In this document: positions 1 through 8,035 of the stretch, piece by piece
Layout of the letters: every line of letters starts with the position of its first letter
Numbering within the stretch: position 1 is the stretch's first letter
Source: an uncultured Oscillospiraceae bacterium
GTDB lineage: Bacteria > Bacillota > Clostridia > Oscillospirales > Oscillospiraceae
DNA length: 34,821 nt
Assembly (NCBI GenBank): GCA_944387035.1
Contig: CALXDJ010000021.1
Span: 1 to 34,821, forward strand
Direction: 5' to 3'
Program-made: the position numbers and the translations under genes
The notes under the pieces: model-generated
Seen by the model: only the letters and a program-made list of their open reading frames with translations
Databases searched by the model: none
What the model was told of the DNA's origin: nothing

Positions 1-560
1 GCTCCTCCATCATGCCCCAGAAGAAGAACCCCGACGTGGCCGAGCTGGTCCGGGGCAAGACGGGCCGGGTGTACGGCTCCCTCATCACCCTGCTCACCGT
101 GATGAAGGGCCTGCCCCTGGCCTACAACAAGGACATGCAGGAGGACAAGGAGCCGGTGTTCGACGCCATCGACACCGTGGAGATGTGCCTGCCGGTGTTC
201 GCCGCCATGCTGGACACCATGACCGTCCGGACGGACAACATGCGCGCCGCGGCGGGCAAGGGCTTCATCAACGCCACGGACTGCGCCGATTACCTGACCA
301 AAAAGGGCATGCCCTTCCGGGATGCCTACACCGTCACCGGCCATCTGGTGGCCCAGTGCACCGCCCAGGACAAGACGTTGGAGGAGCTCTCTCTCGACGA
401 GCTGCGGACGGCGTCCGACCTCTTTGACGAGGATGTTTACGAGGCCATCCGGCTGGAAAACTGCATGGCCCTGCGCGCAAGCTTCGGCGGTCCCGCCGTG
501 GCGGAGACCACCCGGCAGATCGCGGTGATTGAGGACTTTGTGAAGGCCCATACCAAATAA
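1..560 (+). CDS. argH: Argininosuccinate lyase, 3' end only
   Basis: This is the C-terminal part (about 186 codons) of argininosuccinate lyase, which splits argininosuccinate into arginine and fumarate in the last step of arginine synthesis. The reading frame is open from base 3, so the gene starts before the window; the first ATG at 12 is internal. The first visible residues, [11 protein letters not shown], are the fumarase/aspartase superfamily signature, whose serine loop carries the catalytic serine. The usual length is about 460 residues, so roughly 60% is missing upstream. It is the first visible gene of an arg operon, and argC begins 7-16 bases after its stop. The C-terminus looks normal. 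Confidence 0.95.
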   Translation, partial: SSIMPQKKNPDVAELVRGKTGRVYGSLITLLTVMKGLPLAYNKDMQEDKEPVFDAIDTVEMCLPVFAAMLDTMTVRTDNMRAAAGKGFINATDCADYLTKKGMPFRDAYTVTGHLVAQCTAQDKTLEELSLDELRTASDLFDEDVYEAIRLENCMALRASFGGPAVAETTRQIAVIEDFVKAHTK

Positions 561-576
561 AAGGAACGTGATTCCA

Positions 577-1509
577 TTGAAACCCAAGGTTTACATTGAC
601 GGCAAGGACGGCACCACCGGCCTGCAGATCTATGAGCGCCTCTCCGCCCGGGAGGACATCACCCTGCTGCTCATCGACGAGGCCAAGCGCAAGGACCCCG
701 CGGAGCGGGCAAAGCTCATGAACCAGGCGGATCTGGTGTTCTTGTGCCTGCCGGACGCCGCCGCCCGGGAGGCTGTGACTCTCATTGAAAATCCCGCTAC
801 CCGGGTCATCGACGCCTCCACGGCCCACCGCACGGCCCCCGGCTGGGTGTACGGCTTTGCCGAGCCCAAGGCCGGACAGCGGGAGGCCATCGCGGGAGCC
901 AAGCGGGTGGCCAATCCCGGCTGCCACGCCACGGGCTTTCTCTCCCTGGCGGCGCCGCTGGTGGCCCTGGGACTGCTGCCCCGGGACGCGGCCCTGACCT
1001 GCTTTTCTCTCACGGGCTACTCCGGCGGCGGCAAGAAGATGATCGCCCAGTACGAGGCGGCGGATCGGGAGGCGGCGCTCTCCAGTCCCGCGCCCTACGC
1101 CCTGGGCCAGACCCACAAGCACCTGCCGGAGATGAAGGCGGTAGCCGGACTGGACACGGCGCCGGTGTTCATCCCCATTGTGGATGATTACTACAAGGGT
1201 ATGTCCACTACCATCCCCCTGCACATGTCCCAGCTGCGGGGCGTGGGCAGCGTGGAGGCGCTGCGCCAGGCGTATGCGGATTACTACGCCGGGCAGGCCC
1301 TGGTGACGGTGGCGCCGGAGGCGCCGGGCAAGGTGTACGCCAACGCCATGGCGGGACGGGACGCCCTGACCGTGCTGGTGGACGGCACCGACGAGGCCGT
1401 GACACTGACGGCCCTCTTTGACAATCTGGGCAAAGGGGCCAGCGGCGCGGCGGTACAGAATATGAATCTCATGCTGGGGCTGGCGGAGACCGCGGGCCTG
1501 AAGCTGTAA
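577..1509 (+). CDS. argC: N-acetyl-gamma-glutamyl-phosphate reductase, type 2
   Basis: ArgC reduces N-acetylglutamyl phosphate to the semialdehyde using NADPH (third step of arginine synthesis). The product of about 310 residues and its opening KPKVYIDGKDGTTGLQI match the short type-2 ArgC family rather than the longer type 1. The catalytic cysteine lies in NPGCHATG, about a third of the way in. There is no ATG start. GTG at 568 is only 2 bases after the AAGGA motif, which is too close. TTG at 577 has a spacing of about 11 and matches the usual family N-terminus (M-K-P-K), so I chose it; the alternative adds three residues. It is followed 12 bases later by argJ. Confidence 0.93.
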   Translation: MKPKVYIDGKDGTTGLQIYERLSAREDITLLLIDEAKRKDPAERAKLMNQADLVFLCLPDAAAREAVTLIENPATRVIDASTAHRTAPGWVYGFAEPKAGQREAIAGAKRVANPGCHATGFLSLAAPLVALGLLPRDAALTCFSLTGYSGGGKKMIAQYEAADREAALSSPAPYALGQTHKHLPEMKAVAGLDTAPVFIPIVDDYYKGMSTTIPLHMSQLRGVGSVEALRQAYADYYAGQALVTVAPEAPGKVYANAMAGRDALTVLVDGTDEAVTLTALFDNLGKGASGAAVQNMNLMLGLAETAGLKL

Positions 1510-1521
1510 GGAGGAACGGAT

Positions 1522-2745
1522 ATGAACTTCGTGGAAGGCGGCGTGTGCGCCGCCCAGGGCTTCCGGGCCGCGGGCATCCATGTGGGCGTGAAAACCCACG
1601 CCACGTGGAAAAAGGACCTGGCGCTCATTGTCTCCGATGTGGACTGCGCCGCCGCGGCGGTGTTTACGAAAAACGTGGTGAAGGCTGCCCCCATCCTGGT
1701 GGATAAGGCGCACCTCACCGACGGCAAGGCCCGGGCCATCGTGGCCAACAGCGGCAACGCCAACGCCTGCGCCCCCCAGGGGGAGGAGAACGCCGAGAAG
1801 ATGTGCGCGGCGGCGGCCGCGGCCATCGGCTGCAAGCCGGAGGATGTGCTGGTCTCCTCCACCGGCGTCATCGGCCAGACGCTGAAAGTGGGCGTCATTG
1901 AAGAGGGCATGCCCGCGCTGTATGCGGCGCTGGAGCACTCCGAGGCGGCCAGCGACGCCGCCGCCCACGCCATCATGACCACGGATACGGTCAAGAAGGA
2001 GGCGGCGGTGGAGACCGTCATCGGCGGCAAGACCGTCCGCCTGGGCGGCATCGCCAAGGGCAGCGGCATGATCCATCCCAACATGGGCACCATGCTCTGC
2101 TTCCTGACCACGGACTGCGCCATCTCTCCGGAGATGATCCGGGCGGCGCTGCTGGAGACCGTGCAGGTGAGCTTCAACCGCATCAGCGTGGACGGCGACA
2201 CCTCCACCAACGACTCTTGCATCGTGCTGGCCAACGGCCTGGCGGGCAATGCGCCCATCACGGACAAGGGCGCGGACTATCAGGCCTTTGCGGAGGCGCT
2301 CAAGACCCTGTGCACCCTGCTTGCCAAGAAGATGGCCTCCGACGGCGAGGGCACCAAGCATCTCATCACCTGCACCGTCACCGGTGCCAAGAGTGAGGCA
2401 AGCGCCGAGACCATCGCCAAGTCCGTCATCTCCTCCACGCTGACCAAGGCGGCCATCTTCGGCGCCGATGCCAACTGGGGCCGGGTGCTGTGCGCCATGG
2501 GCTACTCCGGCGAGGCGTTTGACCCCGACAAGGTGGATGTGTCCTTTGCCAGTGCGGCCGGGGAGATCGCCGTGTGCGCCCAGGGCCGGGGACTGGACTT
2601 TGACGAGGACAAGGCCAAGGCCATCCTCACCGAGCACGATGTGGAAATCCACGTGGCCATGGGCGAGGGCAGCGGCAGCTGCACCTGCTGGGGCTGCGAC
2701 ATTACCTACGACTATATCAAGATCAACGGCGACTACCGCACCTAA
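1522..2745 (+). CDS. argJ: Bifunctional ornithine acetyltransferase / N-acetylglutamate synthase
   Basis: ArgJ moves the acetyl group from N-acetylornithine to glutamate, running the cyclic arginine pathway; bifunctional forms also acetylate glutamate from acetyl-CoA. The 407-residue length is typical. The protein is made as a precursor that cuts itself before a threonine. The motif here is GMIHPNMGTML, with the predicted nucleophile Thr190. The residue before the cut is Gly where many homologues have Ala. An AAGGAGG site lies just upstream of the ATG. No argA is visible in the window, so ArgJ may supply N-acetylglutamate itself (inference). It sits between argC and argB, as in many Firmicutes. 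Confidence 0.96.
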   Translation: MNFVEGGVCAAQGFRAAGIHVGVKTHATWKKDLALIVSDVDCAAAAVFTKNVVKAAPILVDKAHLTDGKARAIVANSGNANACAPQGEENAEKMCAAAAAAIGCKPEDVLVSSTGVIGQTLKVGVIEEGMPALYAALEHSEAASDAAAHAIMTTDTVKKEAAVETVIGGKTVRLGGIAKGSGMIHPNMGTMLCFLTTDCAISPEMIRAALLETVQVSFNRISVDGDTSTNDSCIVLANGLAGNAPITDKGADYQAFAEALKTLCTLLAKKMASDGEGTKHLITCTVTGAKSEASAETIAKSVISSTLTKAAIFGADANWGRVLCAMGYSGEAFDPDKVDVSFASAAGEIAVCAQGRGLDFDEDKAKAILTEHDVEIHVAMGEGSGSCTCWGCDITYDYIKINGDYRT

Positions 2746-2792
2746 AGGCGGAAAACACGGCGGGCGCGGCCCGCGGGAAGAAGGAAGCAACC

Positions 2793-3653
2793 ATGACATC
2801 TCACGCACAGCAGGCCAAGACCCTGGTGGAGGCTCTGCCCTATATTCAAAAATTCACCGGCAAGACCATTGTGGTCAAGTACGGCGGCAACGCCATGATC
2901 TCCGAGGATCTGCGCCGGGCGGTGATGAGCGACATCATACTGCTGAGCCTGGTGGGCATCCGGGTGGTGGTGGTCCACGGCGGCGGGCCGGAGATCAGCG
3001 AGATGCTCAAGAAGATCGGCCACGAATCCCGGTTTGTGGACGGCCTGCGCTACACCGACGCCGAGACCATGGATGTGGTCCAGGCGGTGCTGTGCGGCAA
3101 GGTGAACAAGAACCTGGTGGCCCAGCTCAACCGGCTGGGCGGGCAGGCCATCGGCCTTTGCGGCATGGACGGCCAGCTCTTCCAGGCCGTGGCCCTGGAC
3201 GAAAAGTACGGCCTGGTGGGCTCCATCACCGGGGTCAATCCCGAGCCGGTGGAAAACGCCCTGATGACGGGCTATATCCCCGTGGTGTCCACGGTGGCCC
3301 AGGGCATGGACGCCGACACCGCCTACAACATCAACGCCGACACCGCCGCGGCCAAGCTGGCCGAGGCGCTTCACGCGGAAAAGCTGATCCTCCTCACTGA
3401 TGTCCGGGGCCTGCTGCGGGACCCCAAGGACGAGGAGACGCTGATCCACGTGGTCCACACCTACGAGGTGCCGGGCCTGGTGGCCGACGGCACCATCTCC
3501 GGGGGCATGATCCCCAAGATGGAGTGCTGTGTGGACGCCATCGCCGGCGGCGTGGAGCGGGTCCACATTCTGGACGGCCGCATTCCCCATTCCATTCTCA
3601 TTGAGCTGCTGTCCGACCAGGGCATCGGCACCATGCTGCAAAAGGAGGACTGA
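2793..3653 (+). CDS. argB: Acetylglutamate kinase
   Basis: ArgB phosphorylates N-acetylglutamate with ATP (second step). The 286-residue protein shows the amino-acid-kinase fold signatures VVKYGGNAM near the N-terminus and VVVVHGGGPEI, the glycine-rich nucleotide-binding loops, then a NADTAAAKLAEAL segment in the C-terminal half. The start is supported by a GAAGGAAG-type site 8 bases upstream. It is often the arginine-sensitive step in organisms with the cyclic pathway, but I cannot tell feedback sensitivity from the sequence. The gap to argD is only 2 bases, so the two are almost certainly co-translated. Confidence 0.97.
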   Translation: MTSHAQQAKTLVEALPYIQKFTGKTIVVKYGGNAMISEDLRRAVMSDIILLSLVGIRVVVVHGGGPEISEMLKKIGHESRFVDGLRYTDAETMDVVQAVLCGKVNKNLVAQLNRLGGQAIGLCGMDGQLFQAVALDEKYGLVGSITGVNPEPVENALMTGYIPVVSTVAQGMDADTAYNINADTAAAKLAEALHAEKLILLTDVRGLLRDPKDEETLIHVVHTYEVPGLVADGTISGGMIPKMECCVDAIAGGVERVHILDGRIPHSILIELLSDQGIGTMLQKED

Positions 3654-3655
3654 CC

Positions 3656-4837
3656 ATGGATTCCAAGACCATCATGGACCTGACGGGTCAATACATTCTC
3701 AATACCTACGGCCGTTTCCCGGTGGCCATCGACCACGGTCAGGGCGCCCGGCTGTACTCTCCGGAGGGCCGGGAGTACATCGACTTTACCAGCGGCATCG
3801 GCGTCTCCTGCCTGGGCTACGGCAACGCGGACTGGATTCAGGCCATCTCCGCCCAGGCTGCCAAGCTGGGCCACGCCTCCAACCTCTTTTATACCGAGCC
3901 CGCCGCCCGGCTGGCCCAGATCCTCTGTGAGCGCACCGGCATGAGCGGCGTGTTCTTTGCCAACGGCGGCGGCGAGGCCAACGAGGGCATGATCAAGCTG
4001 GCAAGAAAGTACAGCTTCGATAAGTACGGCGCCGGCCGCGCCACCATCATCACCCTGGAAAACTCCTTCCACGGCCGCACCATCACCACGCTCAAGGCCA
4101 CGGGCCAGGAAGTGTTCCACAACTACTTCTTCCCCTTCACCGAGGGCTTCCGCTACGCCAAGGCCAATGACCTGGCCTCCCTGGAGGCCCAGAGCGGCGA
4201 CGATGTGTGCGCCGTCATGGTGGAGCTGGTGCAGGGCGAGGGCGGCGTACTGCCCCTGGACCCCGACTATGTCCAGGCCGTGGTGAAGCTGTGCCGCGAG
4301 CGGGATTGGCTGGTGCTGGTGGACGAGGTCCAGACCGGCGTAGGCCGGACCGGCAGCCTCTTTGCCTTCCAGCACTACGGCATTTTGCCCGACGTGTGCT
4401 CCTTTGCCAAGGGCATTGCCGGCGGCCTGCCCATGAGCGGCATCATGACCAACGAGAAGTGCCGCGGTGTTTTCACCCCCGGCACCCACGCCACCACCTT
4501 CGGCGCCAATCCCGTTTGCGCCGCGGCGGGCCTGGCGGTCCAGGAGGCCCTCAGCGATGAATTTTTGCAGCAGGTCCAGGAGAAGGGTGCCTACCTCCGG
4601 GAGCAGATCGAGGCGCTGAACCTGCCCTGCTTCGGTCAGACCCGGGGCCTGGGCCTCATGGTGGGCATCACCGTGCAGGAGGGCTGGACCAACAAGGACA
4701 TCGCCGCCCGGCTCATTGAAAACGGCCTTCTGGTCCTCACCGCCGGTCCCGGCATGCGGCTGCTGCCGCCTCTGGCCATCACGAAAGAGGAGATGGACCA
4801 GGGCGTGGCCATCATGAAAAAGACCCTGGGCGCGTAA
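3656..4837 (+). CDS. argD: Acetylornithine aminotransferase
   Basis: ArgD is a class III PLP-dependent aminotransferase that converts N-acetylglutamate semialdehyde to N-acetylornithine with glutamate as amino donor. The 393-residue length is normal. Visible features are the ANGGGEANEGMIKLAR phosphate-binding region, LVDEVQTGVGRTG (the aspartate that contacts the PLP ring nitrogen) and SFAKGIAGGLPMSG with the Schiff-base lysine. The ribosome binding site AAAAGGAGG lies inside the end of argB. A repeat element and argF follow downstream; I see no T-tract terminator between argD and argF. Confidence 0.96.
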   Translation: MDSKTIMDLTGQYILNTYGRFPVAIDHGQGARLYSPEGREYIDFTSGIGVSCLGYGNADWIQAISAQAAKLGHASNLFYTEPAARLAQILCERTGMSGVFFANGGGEANEGMIKLARKYSFDKYGAGRATIITLENSFHGRTITTLKATGQEVFHNYFFPFTEGFRYAKANDLASLEAQSGDDVCAVMVELVQGEGGVLPLDPDYVQAVVKLCRERDWLVLVDEVQTGVGRTGSLFAFQHYGILPDVCSFAKGIAGGLPMSGIMTNEKCRGVFTPGTHATTFGANPVCAAAGLAVQEALSDEFLQQVQEKGAYLREQIEALNLPCFGQTRGLGLMVGITVQEGWTNKDIAARLIENGLLVLTAGPGMRLLPPLAITKEEMDQGVAIMKKTLGA

Positions 4838-4863
4838 CCGCCCTGAAAAAACAAGGAGAAACC

Positions 4864-5023
4864 GTGTTCTCTCCGCCGCCCCGGCGGCCTGTGCGCCCCG
4901 GACCGGGGCGCGCTCTAACTCTAACAGAAACACTTACTCTTTCTCTAACTCTTTCTCTGACACTAACTGTGACTCTGACTCTTACTCTAACGGGAGAATC
5001 TTGGAAGATTTTCAAAATCTTCC
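4864..5023. repeat. Composite intergenic repeat: two GC hairpins, hexamer array, third hairpin
   Basis: Between argD and argF lie, in order, a hairpin CCGCC/GGCGG (4873-4887), a nearly perfect palindrome GCGCCCCGG/CCGGGGCGC (4893-4911), 13 tandem hexamers (4914-4991, consensus TCTNAC, last base C in all 13), and a 10-bp inverted repeat GGAAGATTTT/AAAATCTTCC (5003-5023). The modular layout and the odd composition beside normal coding DNA suggest an inserted or expanded repeat element. No transposase is present and no flanking target duplication is evident. None of the hairpins is followed by a run of T. Confidence 0.75.
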
Positions 5024-5055
5024 CCTGTTGTGCACAGTCCCGTCCCAATTTATGA
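4864..5055 (+). CDS. Possible 63-residue Thr-Leu-repeat peptide ORF
   Basis: An AAGGAG motif (4853-4858) is placed 5 bases before a GTG at 4864 that opens a 63-codon frame. The product would be proline/arginine-rich at first, then an alternating Thr-Leu stretch encoded by the hexanucleotide array, then a short tail ending in a cysteine pair. There is no family I recognise. Many unit-to-unit changes in this frame are synonymous (CTA/CTT/CTG, ACT/ACA), but the array is simple repeat DNA and could give that by chance. The more likely reading is that the AAGGAG once served argF and an inserted repeat separated them. A leader peptide for argF is the alternative. Confidence 0.2.
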   Translation: MFSPPPRRPVRPGPGRALTLTETLTLSLTLSLTLTVTLTLTLTGESWKIFKIFPCCAQSRPNL

Positions 5056-5072
5056 CGAAGTGAGGCATTACC

Positions 5073-6056
5073 ATGGAACACCATACCCATTTTCTCAAGC
5101 TCCTGGATTTCACCCCTGCCGAGATCGGGCAGTTTCTGGATACCGCCGCGGACCTGAAGGCCAAGAAGAAGGCCGGCATCCCCCACCGCTATCTGGAGGG
5201 GAAGAACGTGGCTCTGATTTTTGAAAAGACCTCCACCCGGACCCGCTGTGCCTTTGAGGTGGCCGCCCAGGATCTGGGCATGGGCTCCACCTACCTGGGC
5301 CCCACGGGCTCCCAGATCGGCGTGAAGGAGTCCATTGCCGACACCGCCCGGGTGCTGGGCCGGATGTATGACGGCATCGAGTACCGGGGCTTCGGCCAGG
5401 CCATCGTGGAGGAGCTGGCCCAGTACGCCGGCGTCCCCGTGTTCAACGGTCTGACCAACGAGTTCCACCCCACCCAGATCCTGGCGGACTTCCTCACCAT
5501 CCGGGAGCATTTCGGCAAGCTCCAGGGCATCAAGCTGGTGTATCTGGGCGACGCCCGGTATAACATGGGCAACAGCCTCATGGTGGGCTGCGCCAAGATG
5601 GGCATGCATTTCGTGGCCTGCGCCCCCAAGGCGTATATGCCCGATCAGGCCCTGATCGACACCTGCCAGGCCATTGCCAAGGAGACCGGGGCGGTGCTGG
5701 AGTTCATCGAAGACCCCATGACCGCCACCAAGAACGCCGACGTGCTCTATACCGACGTGTGGGTTTCCATGGGCGAGCCTGTGGAGGTCTGGGCCGAGCG
5801 TATCGCCGCCCTGAGCCCCTATCAGGTGACCAAGGCCCTCATGGACAACGCCGGTCCCCAGTGCCGGTTCATGCACTGCCTGCCCGCCTACCATGACCAC
5901 AAGACCCAGGTGGGCAAGGAAATGGGCGAGAAGTTCGGCCGGGAGGCCATGGAGGTCACCGACGAGGTCTTCGAGTCTCCCCAGTCCATCGTCTTTGACG
6001 AGGCGGAAAACCGGATGCACACCATCAAGGCCGTCATGTACGAGCTGATGAAATAA
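5073..6056 (+). CDS. argF: Ornithine carbamoyltransferase
   Basis: ArgF joins carbamoyl phosphate to ornithine to give citrulline. The 327-residue length is usual. The carbamoyl-phosphate loop is [14 protein letters not shown], and the ornithine/active-site motif HCLPAYHD appears near residue 270. The start ATG has only a modest ribosome binding site (AGTGAGG, 7 bases upstream), weaker than those of the other arg genes here. The stronger AAGGAG lies about 215 bases further up, before the repeat element. Being in an anabolic arg cluster points to a biosynthetic rather than a catabolic (ArcB) role. A strong terminator follows. Confidence 0.97.
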   Translation: MEHHTHFLKLLDFTPAEIGQFLDTAADLKAKKKAGIPHRYLEGKNVALIFEKTSTRTRCAFEVAAQDLGMGSTYLGPTGSQIGVKESIADTARVLGRMYDGIEYRGFGQAIVEELAQYAGVPVFNGLTNEFHPTQILADFLTIREHFGKLQGIKLVYLGDARYNMGNSLMVGCAKMGMHFVACAPKAYMPDQALIDTCQAIAKETGAVLEFIEDPMTATKNADVLYTDVWVSMGEPVEVWAERIAALSPYQVTKALMDNAGPQCRFMHCLPAYHDHKTQVGKEMGEKFGREAMEVTDEVFESPQSIVFDEAENRMHTIKAVMYELMK

Positions 6057-6067
6057 CCCTCTCTTTG

Positions 6068-6117
6068 CCGGACGGCGCGTCCCCCTTGCCGGGGAGCGTG
6101 CCGCCCGGTCTTTTTTT
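6068..6117 (+). terminator. Terminator of the arg operon
   Basis: An imperfect but long stem (6068-6085 with 6091-6108, loop TTGCC) rich in G and C is followed by T7 at 6111-6117, 11 bases after the argF stop. Confidence 0.9.
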
Positions 6118-6234
6118 GCCCTGCGGGCCGCGCCGTCCCGCCGCCTTCCGGCGGATTTTGTCCGCAGACGGGGAAGAATCCAGAGAGGTTCCGGCGGAGA
6201 GAAGGGAAAACAGCCAAAAGAAGTGCACTATTTT

Positions 6235-6281
6235 TTGACACTTTTGTAATACTTGACAAAAACGCCGGGGCCGCATACAAT
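6235..6281 (+). promoter_or_regulatory. Vegetative promoter of malQ, with duplicated TTGACA
   Basis: TTGACA (6253-6258), a 17-base spacer and TACAAT (6276-6281) form a near-consensus SigA promoter. A second TTGACA at 6235-6240 lies exactly 18 bases upstream and has no matching -10. It may be an operator half or chance. Transcription would start near 6288, so the upstream GTG at 6288 cannot be the start codon of malQ. Confidence 0.85.
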
Positions 6282-6317
6282 AAAACCGTGACTACGCAAA
6301 GAAAGAGGGAATCCAAC

Positions 6318-7799
6318 ATGGAACGTTCAGCCGGCATTTTGCTGCCGATTTTTTCCCTGCCGTCGGCCTATGGCATCGGCTCTCTGGGCCGGGAGGCCCG
6401 GGAGTTTGCCAACTTTTTGCACCGGGCGGGCCAGCGCTGGTGGCAGATTCTGCCTGTGGGTCCCACCGGAGCGGGAGACTCTCCCTATACCAGTGTGTCC
6501 ACCTTTGCAGGCAACGCCTTTTTCATCGATCTGGATACTCTGGCCCAGCGGGGACTGCTGACGGAGCAGGAGCTTGCCTCCGCCCGGGTGCCCCAGGGGG
6601 GACGGATTGATTACGCGGCGCTGTATGAAGGCCGGGAGGCCCTGCTGCGCAAGGCCTTTGAGCGCATTGACCCCGCGGAGGCGGAGGCGGCGCGGCTGTT
6701 CCGGGAGCAGACGCCCTGGCTGCGGGAGTACGCGCTCTACCGGGCCATCAAGGCCCGCTTCGGCGGCGCGGCGTGGTATGACTGGCCCGACGAGGCCCTG
6801 CGCCGCCACGAGCCCGCCGCTCTGGAGCGCCAGAAAGCGGAGCTGGCGGAGGATATTGCCTTCCACACCTGGGTGCAGTATTGCTTTTTTACCCAGTGGG
6901 AGTCTTTGAAAGCCTATGTCAACGGCCTGGGCATCCGGATCATCGGAGACCTGCCCATCTACGTTTCCCTGGATTCGGCGGACGTGTGGAGTGAGCGCAA
7001 GGAGTTCTTCCTGGATGGCCGGGGCATGCCGGGGAAGGTGGCGGGAGTTCCGCCGGATTACTTCTGTGCCGACGGTCAGCTCTGGGGCAATCCCCTGTAT
7101 GACTGGAAGGCCATGAAACAAGACGGCTTCGGCTGGTGGATCCGCCGGGTGGAGGGCGCGGCCCGCCTCTTCGACGCCATCCGGCTGGACCATTTCCGGG
7201 CCTTTGCCAGCTACTGGGCGGTGCCCGCCGGAGCCAAGACCGCCCGGGAGGGCGCCTGGGAACAGGGACCGGGCATGGATCTGCTGGGAGTTTTGACCAG
7301 CTGGTTCCCCCAGATCACCTATATCGCGGAGGATCTGGGCATTCTCACGGAGGATGTCCACCGCCTGCGCAAAGACTCCGGCCTGCCGGGCATGAAGGTG
7401 CTGGAGTTTGCCTTCTCCGGACCGGACAATGCGTATCTGCCCCATCAGTATCCCGACTCCCGCTGCATCTGCTACACCGGCACCCACGACAACGACACCG
7501 CCGCCGGGTGGTATGCCTCCGCCACGCCTCAGGAGAAAGCCTACGCCCGCAAGTATCTGGGCGTGGAGCGGGACGACGCCCAGACGGTGTGCCGGGCGCT
7601 GCTGCGGGCGGGCCAGGGCAGCATCGCGGAGCTGTTTGTGGCCCAGATGCAGGATTACCTGGGCCTGGGCAGCGAGGCCCGGGTGAATGTGCCCGGTGTG
7701 CCCCGGGGCAACTGGAGCTGGCGTATGGAGCCGGGCAAGACCACCGATGCTCTGGCCGATGCAATCCGGGACCTGACCCATACCTTCGGCCGGTGCTGA
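6318..7799 (+). CDS. malQ: 4-alpha-glucanotransferase (amylomaltase, GH77)
   Basis: MalQ transfers glucan chains between maltodextrins in the cytoplasm, feeding maltose and glycogen metabolism. The 493-residue product has the GH77 catalytic triad: nucleophile Asp291 in RLDHFRAF, acid/base Glu338 in IAEDLGI and Asp391 in GTHDNDT, spaced as in characterised amylomaltases. The start at 6318 has a GAGGGA site 7 bases upstream; a longer frame opens at 6288 but that is about where transcription should begin. It is a single-gene unit with its own promoter; no other maltose or glycogen genes are in the window. Confidence 0.96.
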   Translation: MERSAGILLPIFSLPSAYGIGSLGREAREFANFLHRAGQRWWQILPVGPTGAGDSPYTSVSTFAGNAFFIDLDTLAQRGLLTEQELASARVPQGGRIDYAALYEGREALLRKAFERIDPAEAEAARLFREQTPWLREYALYRAIKARFGGAAWYDWPDEALRRHEPAALERQKAELAEDIAFHTWVQYCFFTQWESLKAYVNGLGIRIIGDLPIYVSLDSADVWSERKEFFLDGRGMPGKVAGVPPDYFCADGQLWGNPLYDWKAMKQDGFGWWIRRVEGAARLFDAIRLDHFRAFASYWAVPAGAKTAREGAWEQGPGMDLLGVLTSWFPQITYIAEDLGILTEDVHRLRKDSGLPGMKVLEFAFSGPDNAYLPHQYPDSRCICYTGTHDNDTAAGWYASATPQEKAYARKYLGVERDDAQTVCRALLRAGQGSIAELFVAQMQDYLGLGSEARVNVPGVPRGNWSWRMEPGKTTDALADAIRDLTHTFGRC

Positions 7800-7806
7800 C
7801 AGCCCC

Positions 7807-7835
7807 TTGACGGGCAGGCGGCATCATAGTATAAT
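7807..7835 (+). promoter_or_regulatory. Vegetative promoter of the leader RNA and TM1266/ABC operon
   Basis: TTGACG (7807-7812), a 17-base spacer and a perfect TATAAT (7830-7835). It begins 8 bases after the malQ stop and places the transcript start near 7842, about 195 bases before the first start codon. Confidence 0.88.
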
Positions 7836-7841
7836 CTCCCC

Positions 7842-8014
7842 GTCCCCGGCAGGATGTGTTCCCACCGGCGGACCCAATCGGATTCATTCCGCTGTGCTGA
7901 TGGCAAGGATGCGTTCCGCGCCAAAAGACGGGGAACGGCAGCGCGGCTCCGGCCGTGTCATCACAAGGATTGCCCGCATCCCCTTCGCTTGACGGCGGAG
8001 GGGATGCGTTTTTT
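7842..8014 (+). ncRNA. Structured 5' leader with terminator; candidate riboswitch or attenuator
   Basis: The leader opens with a stem GTCCCCGG (7842-7849) pairing with CCGG-C-GGAC (7865-7873). Then come a small hairpin CGGA/TCCG (7879-7891) and a domain closed by TGATG/CATCA (7898-7902 with 7959-7963). That domain holds CGTTCC/GGAACG (7912-7917 with 7932-7937) and a GCGC/GCGC pairing (7918-7921 with 7941-7944) that would form a pseudoknot. It ends in a 14-bp terminator stem (7975-7988 with 7995-8008) and T6, just before the AGGAGGAGG of the next gene. GGATGCG at 7907-7913 is complementary to the terminator's 5' arm (7975-7981), giving a possible antiterminator. I find no conserved box of the riboswitch classes I know. 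The folding was done by eye. Confidence 0.6.
7975..8014 (+). terminator. Intrinsic terminator inside the leader
   Basis: Stem CGCATCCCC-TTCGC (7975-7988) pairs with GCGGA-GGGGATGCG (7995-8008), loop TTGACG, then T6 (8009-8014). It stands between the promoter and the first gene of the operon, where it can only act as an on/off switch for downstream genes. Confidence 0.85.
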
Positions 8015-8035
8015 ATGCAGGAGGAGGCAAGATCC

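Noticed and set aside
334-2808. 824-codon minus-strand frame
   Set aside because: It is the antisense of argH, argC and argJ; GC-rich genes leave long stop-free shadows. It is low-complexity in His/Gly/Ala/Arg, with no family or ribosome binding site.
4914-4991. CRISPR array
   Set aside because: Units are 6 bases with no spacers and no cas genes; it is a simple tandem repeat.
4812-6020. 402-codon minus-strand frame with Val-Arg repeats
   Set aside because: It is antisense to argF; the Val-Arg stretch is just the hexamer array read backwards.
7842-8014. Known TPP or cobalamin riboswitch in front of the importer
   Set aside because: The CUGAGA and ACCUGAUCUGG boxes of TPP and the GCCACUG box of cobalamin elements are absent.
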